Positions 37,527-48,484 of a stretch of DNA of 64,000 nucleotides are shown here, in pieces. Below the pieces are notes generated by a model, which saw nothing but the letters and a program-made list of their open reading frames with translations, was not told where the DNA came from and ran no database searches. The stretch comes from Pandoraea eparura (lineage in GTDB: Bacteria; Pseudomonadota; Gammaproteobacteria; Burkholderiales; Burkholderiaceae): positions 38,842 through 102,841 of the forward strand of contig NZ_CABPSH010000015.1 in the NCBI RefSeq assembly GCF_902459725.1. The letters run 5' to 3'. How positions within the stretch are numbered: the first letter of the stretch is position 1; the number at the start of each line of letters is the position of its first letter. The position numbers were made by a program, and so were the translations under genes.

Positions 37527-37618
37527 GTCATGTTCGCATGACCCTGTCTTCCCGGGCGTGTCATGGTGCCCCATGCGTCCCGGTTTTAAAACCCACCTCG
37601 CTCAGGTGGGTTTTTTTT
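37527..37618 (+). ncRNA. candidate intergenic small RNA ending in an orphan terminator
   Basis: A textbook terminator (AAAACCCACCT at 37588-37598, AGGTGGGTTTT at 37604-37614, then T8) stands with no gene before it on this strand. GTCATG-TTCG-CATGAC at 37527-37542 forms a perfect tetraloop hairpin at the expected 5' end. GATAAT at 37515-37520 could be the -10 box, but no -35 box is clear. The rest of the 37136-37735 gap shows nothing I can name. Confidence 0.4.
37588..37618 (+). terminator. rho-independent terminator with no upstream gene
   Basis: An 11-bp stem around CGCTC ends in eight T. The nearest gene ending on this strand is a tRNA 1.7 kb upstream, so it probably ends a non-coding transcript. 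Confidence 0.9.
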
Positions 37619-37735
37619 CGCCGGTTCCCGGCATCCCTCTCGCGTTTGGAACGTCGCCTCTATGTCACCGATTGAATCCGAAGGTGCTAGGCTTTTTATC
37701 AGGGGAGGGCGTTTTCAAGACAACCGGAGTCCGTC

Positions 37736-37984
37736 ATGAGCTACGTATCGCATGAGCAGGTCTACGAATATCGCGCGGGCTATCAGATTCGCGTGCGCGC
37801 CTTTCAAAACGAGTATGCCGGACCGTGGGACTATCAGGTCCAGGTCATCCGGCACGGCACGCCGGAGGGACCGGAGGTCCGATCCCCCGACGGCCATCGC
37901 GACAATCGCCTCGACGCCGAGATGGCCGGGCTCAAAGCCGGTGAGCGCATCGTCGACCAGTTGCTTGGCGACGCTTACGACTGA
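37736..37984 (+). CDS. small hypothetical protein
   Basis: This 82-residue acidic protein has no motif I recognise. It begins MSYVSHEQVYEYRAGYQIRV and has a hydrophilic, alternating pattern suggesting a small beta-sheet domain (YQIRVRAFQNEY, WDYQVQVIRHG) followed by a helix (AEMAGLKAGERIVDQLLG). It has no signal peptide or membrane segment. The ATG at 37736 has CCGGAGTCCGTC before it, and a promoter-like TTGAAT-N17-TTTATC lies at 37672-37700. It is followed by a 13-bp tandem array that begins at its stop. Confidence 0.75.
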   Translation: MSYVSHEQVYEYRAGYQIRVRAFQNEYAGPWDYQVQVIRHGTPEGPEVRSPDGHRDNRLDAEMAGLKAGERIVDQLLGDAYD

Positions 37985-38099
37985 CGTCTACGCGCGATGT
38001 CCGGGACCGATATCCACGACTGACGTCTACGAGTGATGTCCGCGACCGACGTCAATGACCGGCGTCTACGACGGGCGCTTACGACCGATGTCTACGACC
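37983..38099. repeat. tandem 13-bp repeat, nine units
   Basis: Nine diverged units of consensus GAYGTCYACGACC run at exact 13-bp spacing, with a partial tenth. The array starts at the stop codon of the small protein gene. Because 13 is not a multiple of three, the array cannot encode a repeating peptide in one frame. Confidence 0.85.
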
Positions 38100-38136
38100 C
38101 ACGTCAAGGGTCGACGCCCACTCGCATCAGCCCTCG

Positions 38137-39840
38137 TCACGACGCCGCATCCGTGCCGGCACGCCGCCAGCGCGCGTCCGACGACACCGCGGCCAGGCCA
38201 TCCTCGGCCAGCTTTTCCAGATGCGCCAGCAGCGAGCGTCGCGCCACGGCGTGGCGTGCCGCGGGCACGTCGGCATAAACCACCGGAACGAGCGTCTCGA
38301 GCGTTGCGGGCCCGATCTGCGCAAGCGCCTCGAGCGTGCGCGATTCACGCGCCAGCCGATGGGCAATGAGGCGCGCAATTCGTTGCGCCGGCCGATCCAT
38401 CACAAAGCCGTGCCCCGGGGCGAGCCACTCGGGCGCGAGCGCCGCGAGCTTCTCCAGCGAGGCCAGATAAGTCGCCATATGCCCGTCCGGCGGGGTGATG
38501 ACGACGGTCGAGCCCTGCATCACGTGGTCACCGGTGAAGACCACCCCCACGTCGTCGAGTCCGAAGCACAGGTGATTGGCCGCATGCCCCGGCGTATGAA
38601 TGGCGCGCAAGCGTCGGCCGTCCGGCAACGTCACCGCATCGCCGTCCGTGAGCGATACGTCGGGTATAAACGTTGCGTCCTGCCCCTCCTCATGACGCGC
38701 GCGCATGCCGTAGGTCGTCGCCCCCGTTGACGCCTTCAGCCGTCGCGCCCCAGGCGAGTGATCGCGGTGCGTGTGCGTGACGAAGATTTGCCGGATGGGG
38801 CCGGGCGCCGCGCGCAGAATCGCCTCGACGTGCGCTGGGTCGTCCGGGCCGGGATCGATGACGGCCCAGGCATTGTCGGGCCCGCCACCGACGAGATAGG
38901 TGTTCGTGCCGGGGCCGGTCATCATGCCGGGATTCGGCGCAGTAAGACGCAACACGCCGGGCATCAGCGTCACGCAACGCCCAGGCTCGATGTCATAGCT
39001 GCCGGTGCCGCGTTCATGCGGATCGGTCAGCGTCAGTTCGGCCCATGCCGGCTCGTCAGGCGTGACGGGCCACCGCCCGCGTTTGCCGTGAGCCAGCCGA
39101 GGCTGAATGCGCGGTACCGACGTCAGCGCCCGGGCGGCCGCGAGGGCGGCATCGGTCGTCCCGCAATCGTCCAGCCATTGCAGCAGCTTGCGTGTGGGGG
39201 GCAACAGCCGCAGTTGATCGGCATGCTTGAGCGCATAGTCGGGGCGCATCCAGCGGTGTGCCGCCGTCTCGATCTGATCGACTTCCACCTGCTGGCCGTC
39301 GGGCAATATCGCCAGGAAGAACCGCGTATCGAAGCGCTTCGGCAGCCCGAGCGGCGTGACCCAATGGCTGAGGTAGTGCAAGCGATGCAATGTGAGTCTG
39401 GCGCCGAACGATCGGCACAACGACACGAGATCGATGTGTCCCTCATGGAGTGCATCGCGCTGCGCGCGCATGGCGACGAGGCGAGGCGCGTCGATCGGCA
39501 TGCCCGAGAGATCCTCGGCAAACAACACGCCGGTCTCCTCGAAGCACTCGCGTATCGCAGCCACGTAGTAGTCGAGGCCGCGTTGCGGGAGGCACAGGCG
39601 CTGGCTGGCGGTTGCGTCGTCCAGTCCGTGGCAGGCGGCGTGGCCCAATGCGTCGGCGGCATCGGCAGCGTCGACGACACCGCCGGGGAAGACGTAGGCA
39701 TCGGAGCTAGGGTCGTGGGCCCGCACGGCGCGTCGCAGCAACAAGACTTCCATGCCGCTGGCCCGCTCGCGCAGCGTGACGAGACTGGCGGCCATGCGCA
39801 GGCTGGACGGCGCACGGGGCACTTCAGGACGATCGGACAT
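38137..39840 (-). CDS. fused NUDIX hydrolase and metallo-beta-lactamase-fold hydrolase
   Basis: This 567-residue protein joins two hydrolases. The N-terminal domain (about 10-230) opens AASLVTLRERASGMEVLLLR and has a Nudix box split by an insertion of about 35 residues: VFPGGVVDAAD before it and AAIRECFEETGVLFAED after it. That split is characteristic of NUDT19-type CoA diphosphatases. The C-terminal domain (about 290-560) is a metallo-beta-lactamase fold with THTHRDHSPGARRL, TPGHAANHLC, FTGDHVMQGS and APGHGFVMD, like LACTB2. The start is set at ATG 39840; a GTG at 39855 would add five residues. It lies 40 bp after the alpha/beta hydrolase gene, as the last gene of the cluster. Acyl-CoA turnover is a reasonable guess. 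Confidence 0.88.
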   Translation of the reverse strand: MSDRPEVPRAPSSLRMAASLVTLRERASGMEVLLLRRAVRAHDPSSDAYVFPGGVVDAADAADALGHAACHGLDDATASQRLCLPQRGLDYYVAAIRECFEETGVLFAEDLSGMPIDAPRLVAMRAQRDALHEGHIDLVSLCRSFGARLTLHRLHYLSHWVTPLGLPKRFDTRFFLAILPDGQQVEVDQIETAAHRWMRPDYALKHADQLRLLPPTRKLLQWLDDCGTTDAALAAARALTSVPRIQPRLAHGKRGRWPVTPDEPAWAELTLTDPHERGTGSYDIEPGRCVTLMPGVLRLTAPNPGMMTGPGTNTYLVGGGPDNAWAVIDPGPDDPAHVEAILRAAPGPIRQIFVTHTHRDHSPGARRLKASTGATTYGMRARHEEGQDATFIPDVSLTDGDAVTLPDGRRLRAIHTPGHAANHLCFGLDDVGVVFTGDHVMQGSTVVITPPDGHMATYLASLEKLAALAPEWLAPGHGFVMDRPAQRIARLIAHRLARESRTLEALAQIGPATLETLVPVVYADVPAARHAVARRSLLAHLEKLAEDGLAAVSSDARWRRAGTDAAS

Positions 39841-39879
39841 GAGACGTGCGCGCACCCGCTGCGCGAAGTCGGAAAGTCC

Positions 39880-40884
39880 TTAGTGTGCCATCGGATGGAC
39901 GGCGCCGTATTGCGAGGCGAGCGGCGCCTGTGGGGCGGGCATGCGGGCGACGACGTCCTGCAGCCATTGCAGGGTCGCGTCCGGTTGCGTGACGGGTAGC
40001 ATGTGTCCGCCGTCGACGAGCGTCAGGCGCACGCGTTCGCTGAGCGCCGGCATCGTCTCGCCATGCACCCGGCAATCGAGGATGCGGTCGTGGCGTCCGT
40101 AAAGCATGTCGACGGGCACGGTCAACGCCCCGTAACGGGCGGCGAGGCCCGGCATGTCGCGTTCGGCGGCGAGCACGTCGGCGCAGCCCGCTTCAAAGTT
40201 GCCGGGGCGATAGCCCAGCACGCCGCCGCCGCGAATGAGGAAGTCCTTTGGGGCGTCGTCCGGGCCGAACACATAGGCGAGCGTCGTGCGGCCCGTCATC
40301 ATGCCGATGGGTACGGCGAGCGTGCGCGCGATCCAGCGCCGCCACCCCGCATGGCGAATCGCGAGCGACCGAAAGGGCGCCGGCACGTCGGACACGGGCT
40401 GCGTCAGCGGAGCGATCAGCGCGAGCGCCCCTACGCGCTGCGGATGGTCGAGCGCCAGCGCGAGCGATACCGCACCGCCCAGCGAGTGTCCCACCACCAG
40501 CGGTCGATCGAGCGCGAGCGTGTCGATCAGGCGGGCGACCACGTTCGCCTGCGACGCGAGCCCGCCGTCGCGCTGCGCGTCGCGCGTCGAGTAGCCGGAC
40601 CCTGGGCGGTCAATCAGTACGATGCGGTGCGTGCGGGCCAACGTCGCCAACGGCAGATAGGCGAAGTTGCGCAACTGGCCGCAAAGCCCATGGATGAAGA
40701 CGATGGCCGGGCCGCGACCGATATCGACGTAATGCAGACGCTCGCCATCGATGTCGAGATATTGACCCTCCGGGGGCACGGCCGCCTCGGCGCGGCGCGT
40801 GATTTGGCGTGTGAAGCGTCTCAGGACGAACACCACGGCGGCAATCGCGATGACGAGGCAACCCAGCAAGTAGGCGATGAGCAT
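39880..40884 (-). CDS. alpha/beta hydrolase, membrane-anchored
   Basis: This 334-residue hydrolase has an N-terminal membrane anchor (LIAYLLGCLVIAIAAVVFVL). The fold motifs are AIVFIHGLCGQLRNF (oxyanion hole), VVGHSLGGAVSLAL with the nucleophile Ser, DMLYGRHDRI with the acid and DGGHMLPVTQP with the His, so the triad is complete. It lies 116 bp after the flavin monooxygenase gene. Cleaving the ester made by that enzyme is a consistent but unproven role. Confidence 0.9.
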   Translation of the reverse strand: MLIAYLLGCLVIAIAAVVFVLRRFTRQITRRAEAAVPPEGQYLDIDGERLHYVDIGRGPAIVFIHGLCGQLRNFAYLPLATLARTHRIVLIDRPGSGYSTRDAQRDGGLASQANVVARLIDTLALDRPLVVGHSLGGAVSLALALDHPQRVGALALIAPLTQPVSDVPAPFRSLAIRHAGWRRWIARTLAVPIGMMTGRTTLAYVFGPDDAPKDFLIRGGGVLGYRPGNFEAGCADVLAAERDMPGLAARYGALTVPVDMLYGRHDRILDCRVHGETMPALSERVRLTLVDGGHMLPVTQPDATLQWLQDVVARMPAPQAPLASQYGAVHPMAH

Positions 40885-40999
40885 GGTGTCGAGTCAATCC
40901 ACAGGCAAGTTCGGTCAGGCCGCATCGTACCAACGTACGGCACGCTTCGGCGATTGGGCGGCGCGCCACATGTCTCGCAACGTCGCCGGATGACGCGGA

Positions 41000-42586
<1,587 letters not shown>

Positions 42587-42608
42587 GGCTAGGATCTCTG
42601 GCCGTCGG

Positions 42609-43505
42609 TCATTGGGGCGTCGTGGAGCGCGCCGCCGCATGACGTTCGTTCGACGACGGTTTGCGCGACATGGCGGTGCGCCGGTAGAACCAGATGACCA
42701 TCCCCTGGTAGCGCGCACCGAGCAGGCGGGCCAGCGTGTCGACGCGGCGCGCGTCGGGGCCCACCAGCACGCGTCGCGCATTGCGCTCGACGCCCGCAAG
42801 GATCTGCTGCGCGGCGGCGTCCGCACTCGTCACGTCGATGAGCCGGTTGGCGCGCTGCCGGTGCGTCTGCGCGTCCACGCCGGTGAGCTCGGCAATGCTG
42901 TCATCGATGCGCGAGGCCTGCACGATTTGGGTTGCTACGCCGCCCGGATGCACGCACGTGCATGACACTGGCGAGCCCGACAGATCGAGTTCCATCCGCA
43001 GCGCTTCGGTAAAACCGCGCACGGCAAACTTGCTGGCGTTGTAGGCGGATTGCGTTGGCATGGCAATGAGGCCGAACAGGCTCGACGTATTGACGACATG
43101 ACCGTCGCCGGACGCGGTGAGGTAGGGCAGGAAGGCCTGTGTGCCATGCACGACGCCCCAGAAGTTGATGTCCATCAGCCAGGTAAAGTCTTCATGGCGC
43201 GCGGTCGCGACCGGCACCGAGAGCGAGACCCCGGCATTGTTGAAGACGAGATTGACCTTGCCGTGTGCGGCGGCCGTCTCGCGCGCCCAGTCGAAGACGG
43301 CGTCGCGCTCAGCCACGTCGAGCCGGTGCGACGTGACGCGCACGCCAAACGCACGGCAGGCGTTGGCGGTATGCGTCACGCTGGCTTCGTCGACATCGGA
43401 CAACGCGAGATGCGCCCCCCGACGCGCCAGTTCGAGCGCCAGCGAACGTCCCATGCCGGAACCTGCGCCGGTAATGGCCGCCACCTTGTCCGTGAACGTC
43501 TTCAT
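42609..43505 (-). CDS. short-chain dehydrogenase/reductase
   Basis: This 298-residue SDR has the cofactor motif AAITGAGSGMGRSLALEL, NNAGV in LVFNNAGVSLSVPV, and the active site YNASK following the Ser in NTSSLFGLIA. The ATG at 43505 has GGGAGA seven bases upstream, better than the in-frame ATG at 43520. It is first in the SDR-monooxygenase-hydrolase-NUDIX/MBL unit and divergent from the tetR gene. It probably oxidises an alcohol to the ketone used by the monooxygenase, or the reverse. Confidence 0.92.
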   Translation of the reverse strand: MKTFTDKVAAITGAGSGMGRSLALELARRGAHLALSDVDEASVTHTANACRAFGVRVTSHRLDVAERDAVFDWARETAAAHGKVNLVFNNAGVSLSVPVATARHEDFTWLMDINFWGVVHGTQAFLPYLTASGDGHVVNTSSLFGLIAMPTQSAYNASKFAVRGFTEALRMELDLSGSPVSCTCVHPGGVATQIVQASRIDDSIAELTGVDAQTHRQRANRLIDVTSADAAAQQILAGVERNARRVLVGPDARRVDTLARLLGARYQGMVIWFYRRTAMSRKPSSNERHAAARSTTPQ

Positions 43506-43542
43506 GGTGCTGTCTCCCATTGGGGCCGCGTCGATACGCCGG

Positions 43543-43571
43543 TTGGCTACGGCGATCGCGTTGCCTATAAT
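43543..43571 (+). promoter_or_regulatory. promoter of the TetR-family regulator gene
   Basis: TTGGCT (43543-43548) and TATAAT (43566-43571) are 17 bp apart, directly before the operator palindrome. Confidence 0.7.
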
Positions 43572-43572
43572 T

Positions 43573-43590
43573 TGGTGATACGTGTCACCA
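43573..43590. promoter_or_regulatory. TetR-type operator between the divergent genes
   Basis: TGGTGA (43573-43578) and TCACCA (43585-43590) form a perfect inverted repeat around the 6 bases TACGTG, 18 bp in all. It covers the expected start of tetR transcription and lies about 70 bp from the SDR start. Confidence 0.7.
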
Positions 43591-43611
43591 CTTTAATTTT
43601 CCGTCCCAGTG

Positions 43612-44457
<846 letters not shown>

Positions 44458-44554
44458 TGTCGCGTTGCCGACCATGCTCGTTACAATACGGTTTTCGCGT
44501 ACGGCGCCAAAGGGCGTCGACGCGCCCTGATTTCTCACTCTCCAAAGGTCACCC

Positions 44555-45757
44555 ATGACCACTATCGGAACACCGCTGTCGCCGAGCGCGACGAAGGTCA
44601 TGCTGTTGGGCGCCGGCGAACTCGGCCGTGAAGTGCTGATCGCATTGCAACGTCTTGGCGTCGAGACGATTGCCGTCGATCGCTATGAGAACGCGCCAGG
44701 CCAGCAGGTCGCGCATCACGCGCGCACCATCGCCATGACCGATCCTGAGCAGCTCAAGGCGTTGATCGAAGCCGAAAAGCCGGATCTCGTCGTGCCGGAA
44801 ATCGAAGCCATCGCCACGCCGATGCTCGAAGCGCTGGAAGCCGATGGTGTGGTCCGCGTGATTCCCACGGCCCGTGCCGCGCGCCTGACAATGGATCGCG
44901 AAGGCATTCGTCGTCTCGCCGCCGAGACGCTCGGTTTGCCGACGAGCCCGTATCAATTCTGCGATTCGCTGGCGCAGCTGCAAGCCGCCATCGATGGCGG
45001 AATTGGCTACCCTTGCATCGTCAAGCCGGTCATGAGCAGTTCGGGCAAGGGGCAGAGCAAGATCGACGGCCCCGACGACGTGAAAGCCGCGTGGGACTAC
45101 GCCATGGCCGGCGGCCGCGTGAGTCACGGCCGCATCATCGTCGAAGGCTTCATCGATTTCGATTACGAAATCACGCTGTTGACCGTGCGCGCGCGTGGTG
45201 CCGATGGTCAGATCGAAACGCACTTCTGCGCACCGATCGGCCACAAGCAGGTGAGCGGCGATTATGTCGAGAGCTGGCAACCGCATCCGATGTCGCCGGT
45301 GGCGCTCGAGCGTGCGCGTCTGGTGGCGCGCGAGGTGACGAACAACCTCGGCGGGCAGGGCATCTTCGGCGTCGAGCTGTTCGTGAAAGGCGACGACGTG
45401 TGGTTCAGCGAAGTCAGTCCGCGTCCGCACGATACCGGCATGGTCACGATGATTACTCAATGGCAGAACGAGTTCGAGCTGCATGCCCGGGCGATTCTCG
45501 GCCTGCCGGTGAATACCACGCTCAAGACACCGGGGGCGAGCGCGGTCATCTACGGCGGCGTAGATGCGAAGGGTATCGTGTTCGATGGCGTCGACCAGGC
45601 GCTTCAGGTGCCGCAAACGGATATCCGCCTGTTCGGCAAGCCGGAGAGTTTCGAGAAGCGTCGCATGGGGGTCGCGTTGGCGTACGACAACGATCTTGAC
45701 GTGGCCCGTCGCCATGCGCTCGAAGCGGCAAGCCGCGTGAAGCCTCGCGCGGTCTGA
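44555..45757 (+). CDS. purT: formate-dependent phosphoribosylglycinamide formyltransferase
   Basis: PurT makes formyl-GAR from GAR, formate and ATP in purine synthesis, an ATP-grasp enzyme that bypasses folate-dependent PurN. The 400 residues start with [20 protein letters not shown], then [30 protein letters not shown] (ATP-binding loop), [20 protein letters not shown] and [12 protein letters not shown]. The ATG at 44555 follows AAAGGTCACCC. A 13-bp tandem array and a terminator follow it. Confidence 0.96.
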   Translation: MTTIGTPLSPSATKVMLLGAGELGREVLIALQRLGVETIAVDRYENAPGQQVAHHARTIAMTDPEQLKALIEAEKPDLVVPEIEAIATPMLEALEADGVVRVIPTARAARLTMDREGIRRLAAETLGLPTSPYQFCDSLAQLQAAIDGGIGYPCIVKPVMSSSGKGQSKIDGPDDVKAAWDYAMAGGRVSHGRIIVEGFIDFDYEITLLTVRARGADGQIETHFCAPIGHKQVSGDYVESWQPHPMSPVALERARLVAREVTNNLGGQGIFGVELFVKGDDVWFSEVSPRPHDTGMVTMITQWQNEFELHARAILGLPVNTTLKTPGASAVIYGGVDAKGIVFDGVDQALQVPQTDIRLFGKPESFEKRRMGVALAYDNDLDVARRHALEAASRVKPRAV

Positions 45758-45797
45758 TTGCCCGGCACTGACGCGCAATGCGCGTCAGGCTGGCGAC

Positions 45798-45953
45798 TGA
45801 AGCCGGCAATCGAAGTCGGCAACCGAAGTCGGCAACCGAAGTCGGCAATCGAAGCCGGCAATCGAAGTCGGCAATCGAAGTCGGCAATCGAAGTCGGCAA
45901 TCGAAGTCGGCAACCGAAGCACGCAACCGAAGCACGCAACCGAAGCACGCAAC
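45798..45953. repeat. tandem 13-bp repeat, twelve units
   Basis: Twelve units of CGAAGTCGGCAAY, exactly 13 bp each, lie between the purT stop and its terminator, so they would be in the 3' end of the purT transcript. Three terminal units share the variant CGAAGCACGCAAC. No spacer sequence is present. Confidence 0.95.
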
Positions 45954-45975
45954 CGAAGCCTGTGCCCCAAACGAA

Positions 45976-45999
45976 AAAACCCCGCGAGCGCGGGGTTTT
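45976..45999. terminator. bidirectional terminator between purT and the cold-shock gene
   Basis: AAAACCCCGC (45976-45985) pairs with GCGGGGTTTT (45990-45999) around GAGC. A-runs before and T-runs after make it work for both converging genes. Confidence 0.88.
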
Positions 46000-46074
46000 C
46001 AGTTCGGGCGGGCTTGGTAGCCCGGCCCGAGGCGCGTCGATCGCGTGAGCGATCAGCAGCGAGACATCTGTCGC

Positions 46075-46278
46075 TTACAGCGGCTGGATGTTGCTGGCTT
46101 GACGGCCCTTCGGTCCCATCTTCACTTCGAAGCTGACCTTCTGGTTTTCTTGCAACGACTTGAAGCCCTTCGACTGGATTTCCGAGAAGTGAGCGAAGAG
46201 ATCTTCACCACCTTCGTCCGGCGTAATAAAACCAAAACCCTTGGCGTCGTTGAACCACTTGACGGTACCAGTTGCCAT
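46075..46278 (-). CDS. cspA: cold-shock protein (CspA family)
   Basis: This 67-residue single OB-fold protein binds single-stranded RNA and DNA and acts as an RNA chaperone. Both RNA-binding motifs are present: RNP1 KGFGFI and RNP2 DLFAHF, in a standard [18 protein letters not shown] opening. The ATG at 46278 follows TTAAGGATTTAAGAA. A near-consensus promoter lies 145-173 bp upstream, so the leader is about 135 nt, as in cold-inducible csp genes. Confidence 0.97.
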   Translation of the reverse strand: MATGTVKWFNDAKGFGFITPDEGGEDLFAHFSEIQSKGFKSLQENQKVSFEVKMGPKGRQASNIQPL

Positions 46279-46422
46279 TTCTTAAATCCTTAAAGTTTTC
46301 AAATGAGCGAGCCAGAAGCTCAGCGAGCGCATGACATTAAAGCTGATCAGGTACAACCGAGGTGACGCTAGGGCGACATTAGATGAACACAAGACTCGCC
46401 ATACAACGTTCATGCACCCGTT

Positions 46423-46451
46423 TTTTTACGGGAAAGGTGGGAAGGTGTCAA
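46423..46451 (-). promoter_or_regulatory. cspA promoter with long leader
   Basis: On the minus strand, consensus TTGACA (46451-46446) and TAAAAA (46428-46423) are 17 bp apart. Transcription should start near 46415, leaving a leader of about 135 nt. Confidence 0.65.
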
Positions 46452-47330
46452 GCAGGGAAACATTGGGTTTGTTGATCTACGCCAGTTTTCGATGATCTTT
46501 CGCTGCGTTGCGACATTCATGCGCCTCTACCGGACGACCGGTCTCGCGATATTGCAACGTCATTCCCAGAAAGTGTGGCGGCCGAATCGCGCTCCCGCAC
46601 GCTCGCGATTCGGTGTCGAAAAAACAGCGTCGAGCGCAGCATCCGAGCGAGTGTCGTGTGGCGTGGGCGCAACGCGAACGCCGACGTGCTCGTGTGTCAT
46701 TGTCGCGTCACTGATGGGCGGCTGCACGCGGGTTGGGCCGTGGTGCGTTCTGCCGCTATGGACTCGTCGCCGTGTGTGGGGCGCGGCGGTTGGCGCGATG
46801 CTCCCCGAGCGAGCTTCGCGCAGGCAGGATGCGTTTTTCGCGCGTGGACGCTTGCCGCGCGAGGACGCCGTCACGGGCGTGGTCGGCGATTTTTCACTGT
46901 TGCAGTGCGGTGAAGTGTCATCGCAGTCGACGCGCAATCATGACTTGTCGAGACGGCCGGCCGAACGCCCGGCCGACGTTCTGTACCGCAGCGCATATTT
47001 TGGTGCGCTGCCGCATACGTTGGGTGTGAACTTGGTATTTTCCCTAGTGCGTTGGAAGATCGCGTTGCGATTCGATTCACGGCTGGCAAAATTCAGTTCT
47101 GCTACCCTTCAATTCGATGGAGATGTGCCGTTAACGGCTCATGATGGTCTTGTAGCAGGCGACATCACGACTTCACCACGGGCTATCGGCGAACGCGTTC
47201 GACGCGGACGTTCCGGCCCGAGACTTTTCCCTCGGCGCGCAGTGCGGGCGCGATGCCGGGGCGCCACGGCACGATGCCGGGCAATCACGCTAGGCGGCCG
47301 CGAAGTGCCGCGTGTCTTTCGAGACCTTAC
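46452..47330. other. long intergenic stretch without a supportable gene
   Basis: Apart from the cspA promoter at its edge I see no convincing gene, RNA or terminator here. A plus-strand open frame (46492-47523) has basic, Cys/Arg-rich composition, no ribosome site and runs into the GGDEF gene in another frame. Confidence 0.5.
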
Positions 47331-48413
47331 GTGGCAACCAACCAGGCACCGACGCTTGACTCCCTGCAATCGCTGCTGGCGACGGTCCAGCGCAATGAGC
47401 GCTCGCTCAAGCGTTTTCAGGACATCGAGTTGGCGCTCATGGGTGCCCCGGACTTCGGCCAGTTTCTGGAAGTGGTGCTCAACCGCTTGCGTCACGATTT
47501 CGACCTGTCGGGCGTGCGCCTGATGCTCTCCGAGGTCGACGATACCCTGCGCGATCTCATCGACACGGCCGAAGGCATCCGCGCGCTCGACGCCGGCCTG
47601 TGCATTGCACAGGATGCCGGCACGTTCTCGGCGGTTTGCGGCGACGGCCAGCTTTGGATCGGCGCGCCGCGAGAGCGCCACGCGCCACTCTTCGGGGCGC
47701 GCCCGCCGGCCAGCGCCGTGGTGATGCCGCTCGCGCGCAATGGGCGTTATCTCGGCGTGATTTCGCTGGGCAGTCGCGACGCGCGCCGCTTCGCCCCGGA
47801 GATGGCCACCGATTTCATCGAACGTTTCGGCGCGGTCGTCGCGGTGTGTCTCGAGAACATGTGGAATCGCGAGCGTCTGAAGCGCATTGGCCTGACCGAT
47901 CCGCTCACGGGCTTGTCGAACCGCCGCTATTTCGATCAGCGCCTGCGTGAAGAGGTGATTCGGGGCGCGCGATACGGGGCGCCGCTCGCGTGCCTGCTCA
48001 TCGACATCGATCATTTCAAGCGTGTCAACGACAGTCATGGCCACGCCACCGGTGACCGGGCCTTGCGGGCAGCCAGCGCGTGCATGCGCGCACAACTGCG
48101 GGTGACGGACACCCTTGCGCGTTATGGCGGGGAAGAGTTTGCCGCGTTGCTCGTGCAGACGGAGCAGAACTGGGCGGGCACGGTCGCCGAGCGTGTGCGC
48201 CGCGCCGTGGCGCGGCTGGAAGTGCCCGATGACGATGGCGCGCACGTGCCGCTCACGATTTCCATCGGGCTGGCAAGTGTGGATCCACGCGACGTCGATG
48301 ACCGCGACACCCTGCCGATGCGTCTGCTCGGCGCCGCCGATGCCGCGCTTTACGAGGCGAAGCGCGGCGGACGCGATCGCGTGGTCGTGGCGTCGGCGGC
48401 GAGCCTGCGCTGA
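47331..48413 (+). CDS. soluble diguanylate cyclase with GAF/DUF484-like sensor
   Basis: This 360-residue cytoplasmic protein has an N-terminal coiled region and a GAF/DUF484-like domain (about 15-180: LKRFQDIELALMGAPDFGQF, ASAVVMPLARNGRYLGVISL). A GGDEF domain follows with GGEEF at 266-270 and an I-site RVTD at 257-260. It should make cyclic di-GMP with product inhibition. The GTG at 47331 (MATNQAPTLDSLQSLLA) is my preferred start; an ATG at 47253 is in frame but adds untypical basic residues. It is flanked by non-coding DNA and the AEC transporter gene in the opposite direction. Confidence 0.88.
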   Translation: MATNQAPTLDSLQSLLATVQRNERSLKRFQDIELALMGAPDFGQFLEVVLNRLRHDFDLSGVRLMLSEVDDTLRDLIDTAEGIRALDAGLCIAQDAGTFSAVCGDGQLWIGAPRERHAPLFGARPPASAVVMPLARNGRYLGVISLGSRDARRFAPEMATDFIERFGAVVAVCLENMWNRERLKRIGLTDPLTGLSNRRYFDQRLREEVIRGARYGAPLACLLIDIDHFKRVNDSHGHATGDRALRAASACMRAQLRVTDTLARYGGEEFAALLVQTEQNWAGTVAERVRRAVARLEVPDDDGAHVPLTISIGLASVDPRDVDDRDTLPMRLLGAADAALYEAKRGGRDRVVVASAASLR

Positions 48414-48484
48414 CGCGCTGGGCGTGAGGGCGTCCGCCGACGGCGGCGAGCGCGTCTCAGGGCGCCTCCCAATCCCTGATATGC

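Noticed and set aside
37983..38099. Coding repeat peptide
   Set aside because: The 13-bp period changes frame at every unit, so no repeated peptide can be encoded.
45798..45953. CRISPR array
   Set aside because: Units are 13 bp and directly joined, without spacers, and no cas genes are nearby.
46492..47523. 343-codon plus-strand frame before the GGDEF gene
   Set aside because: Composition is Arg/Cys-rich and unlike a folded protein, there is no ribosome site, and it overlaps the GGDEF gene in a different frame.
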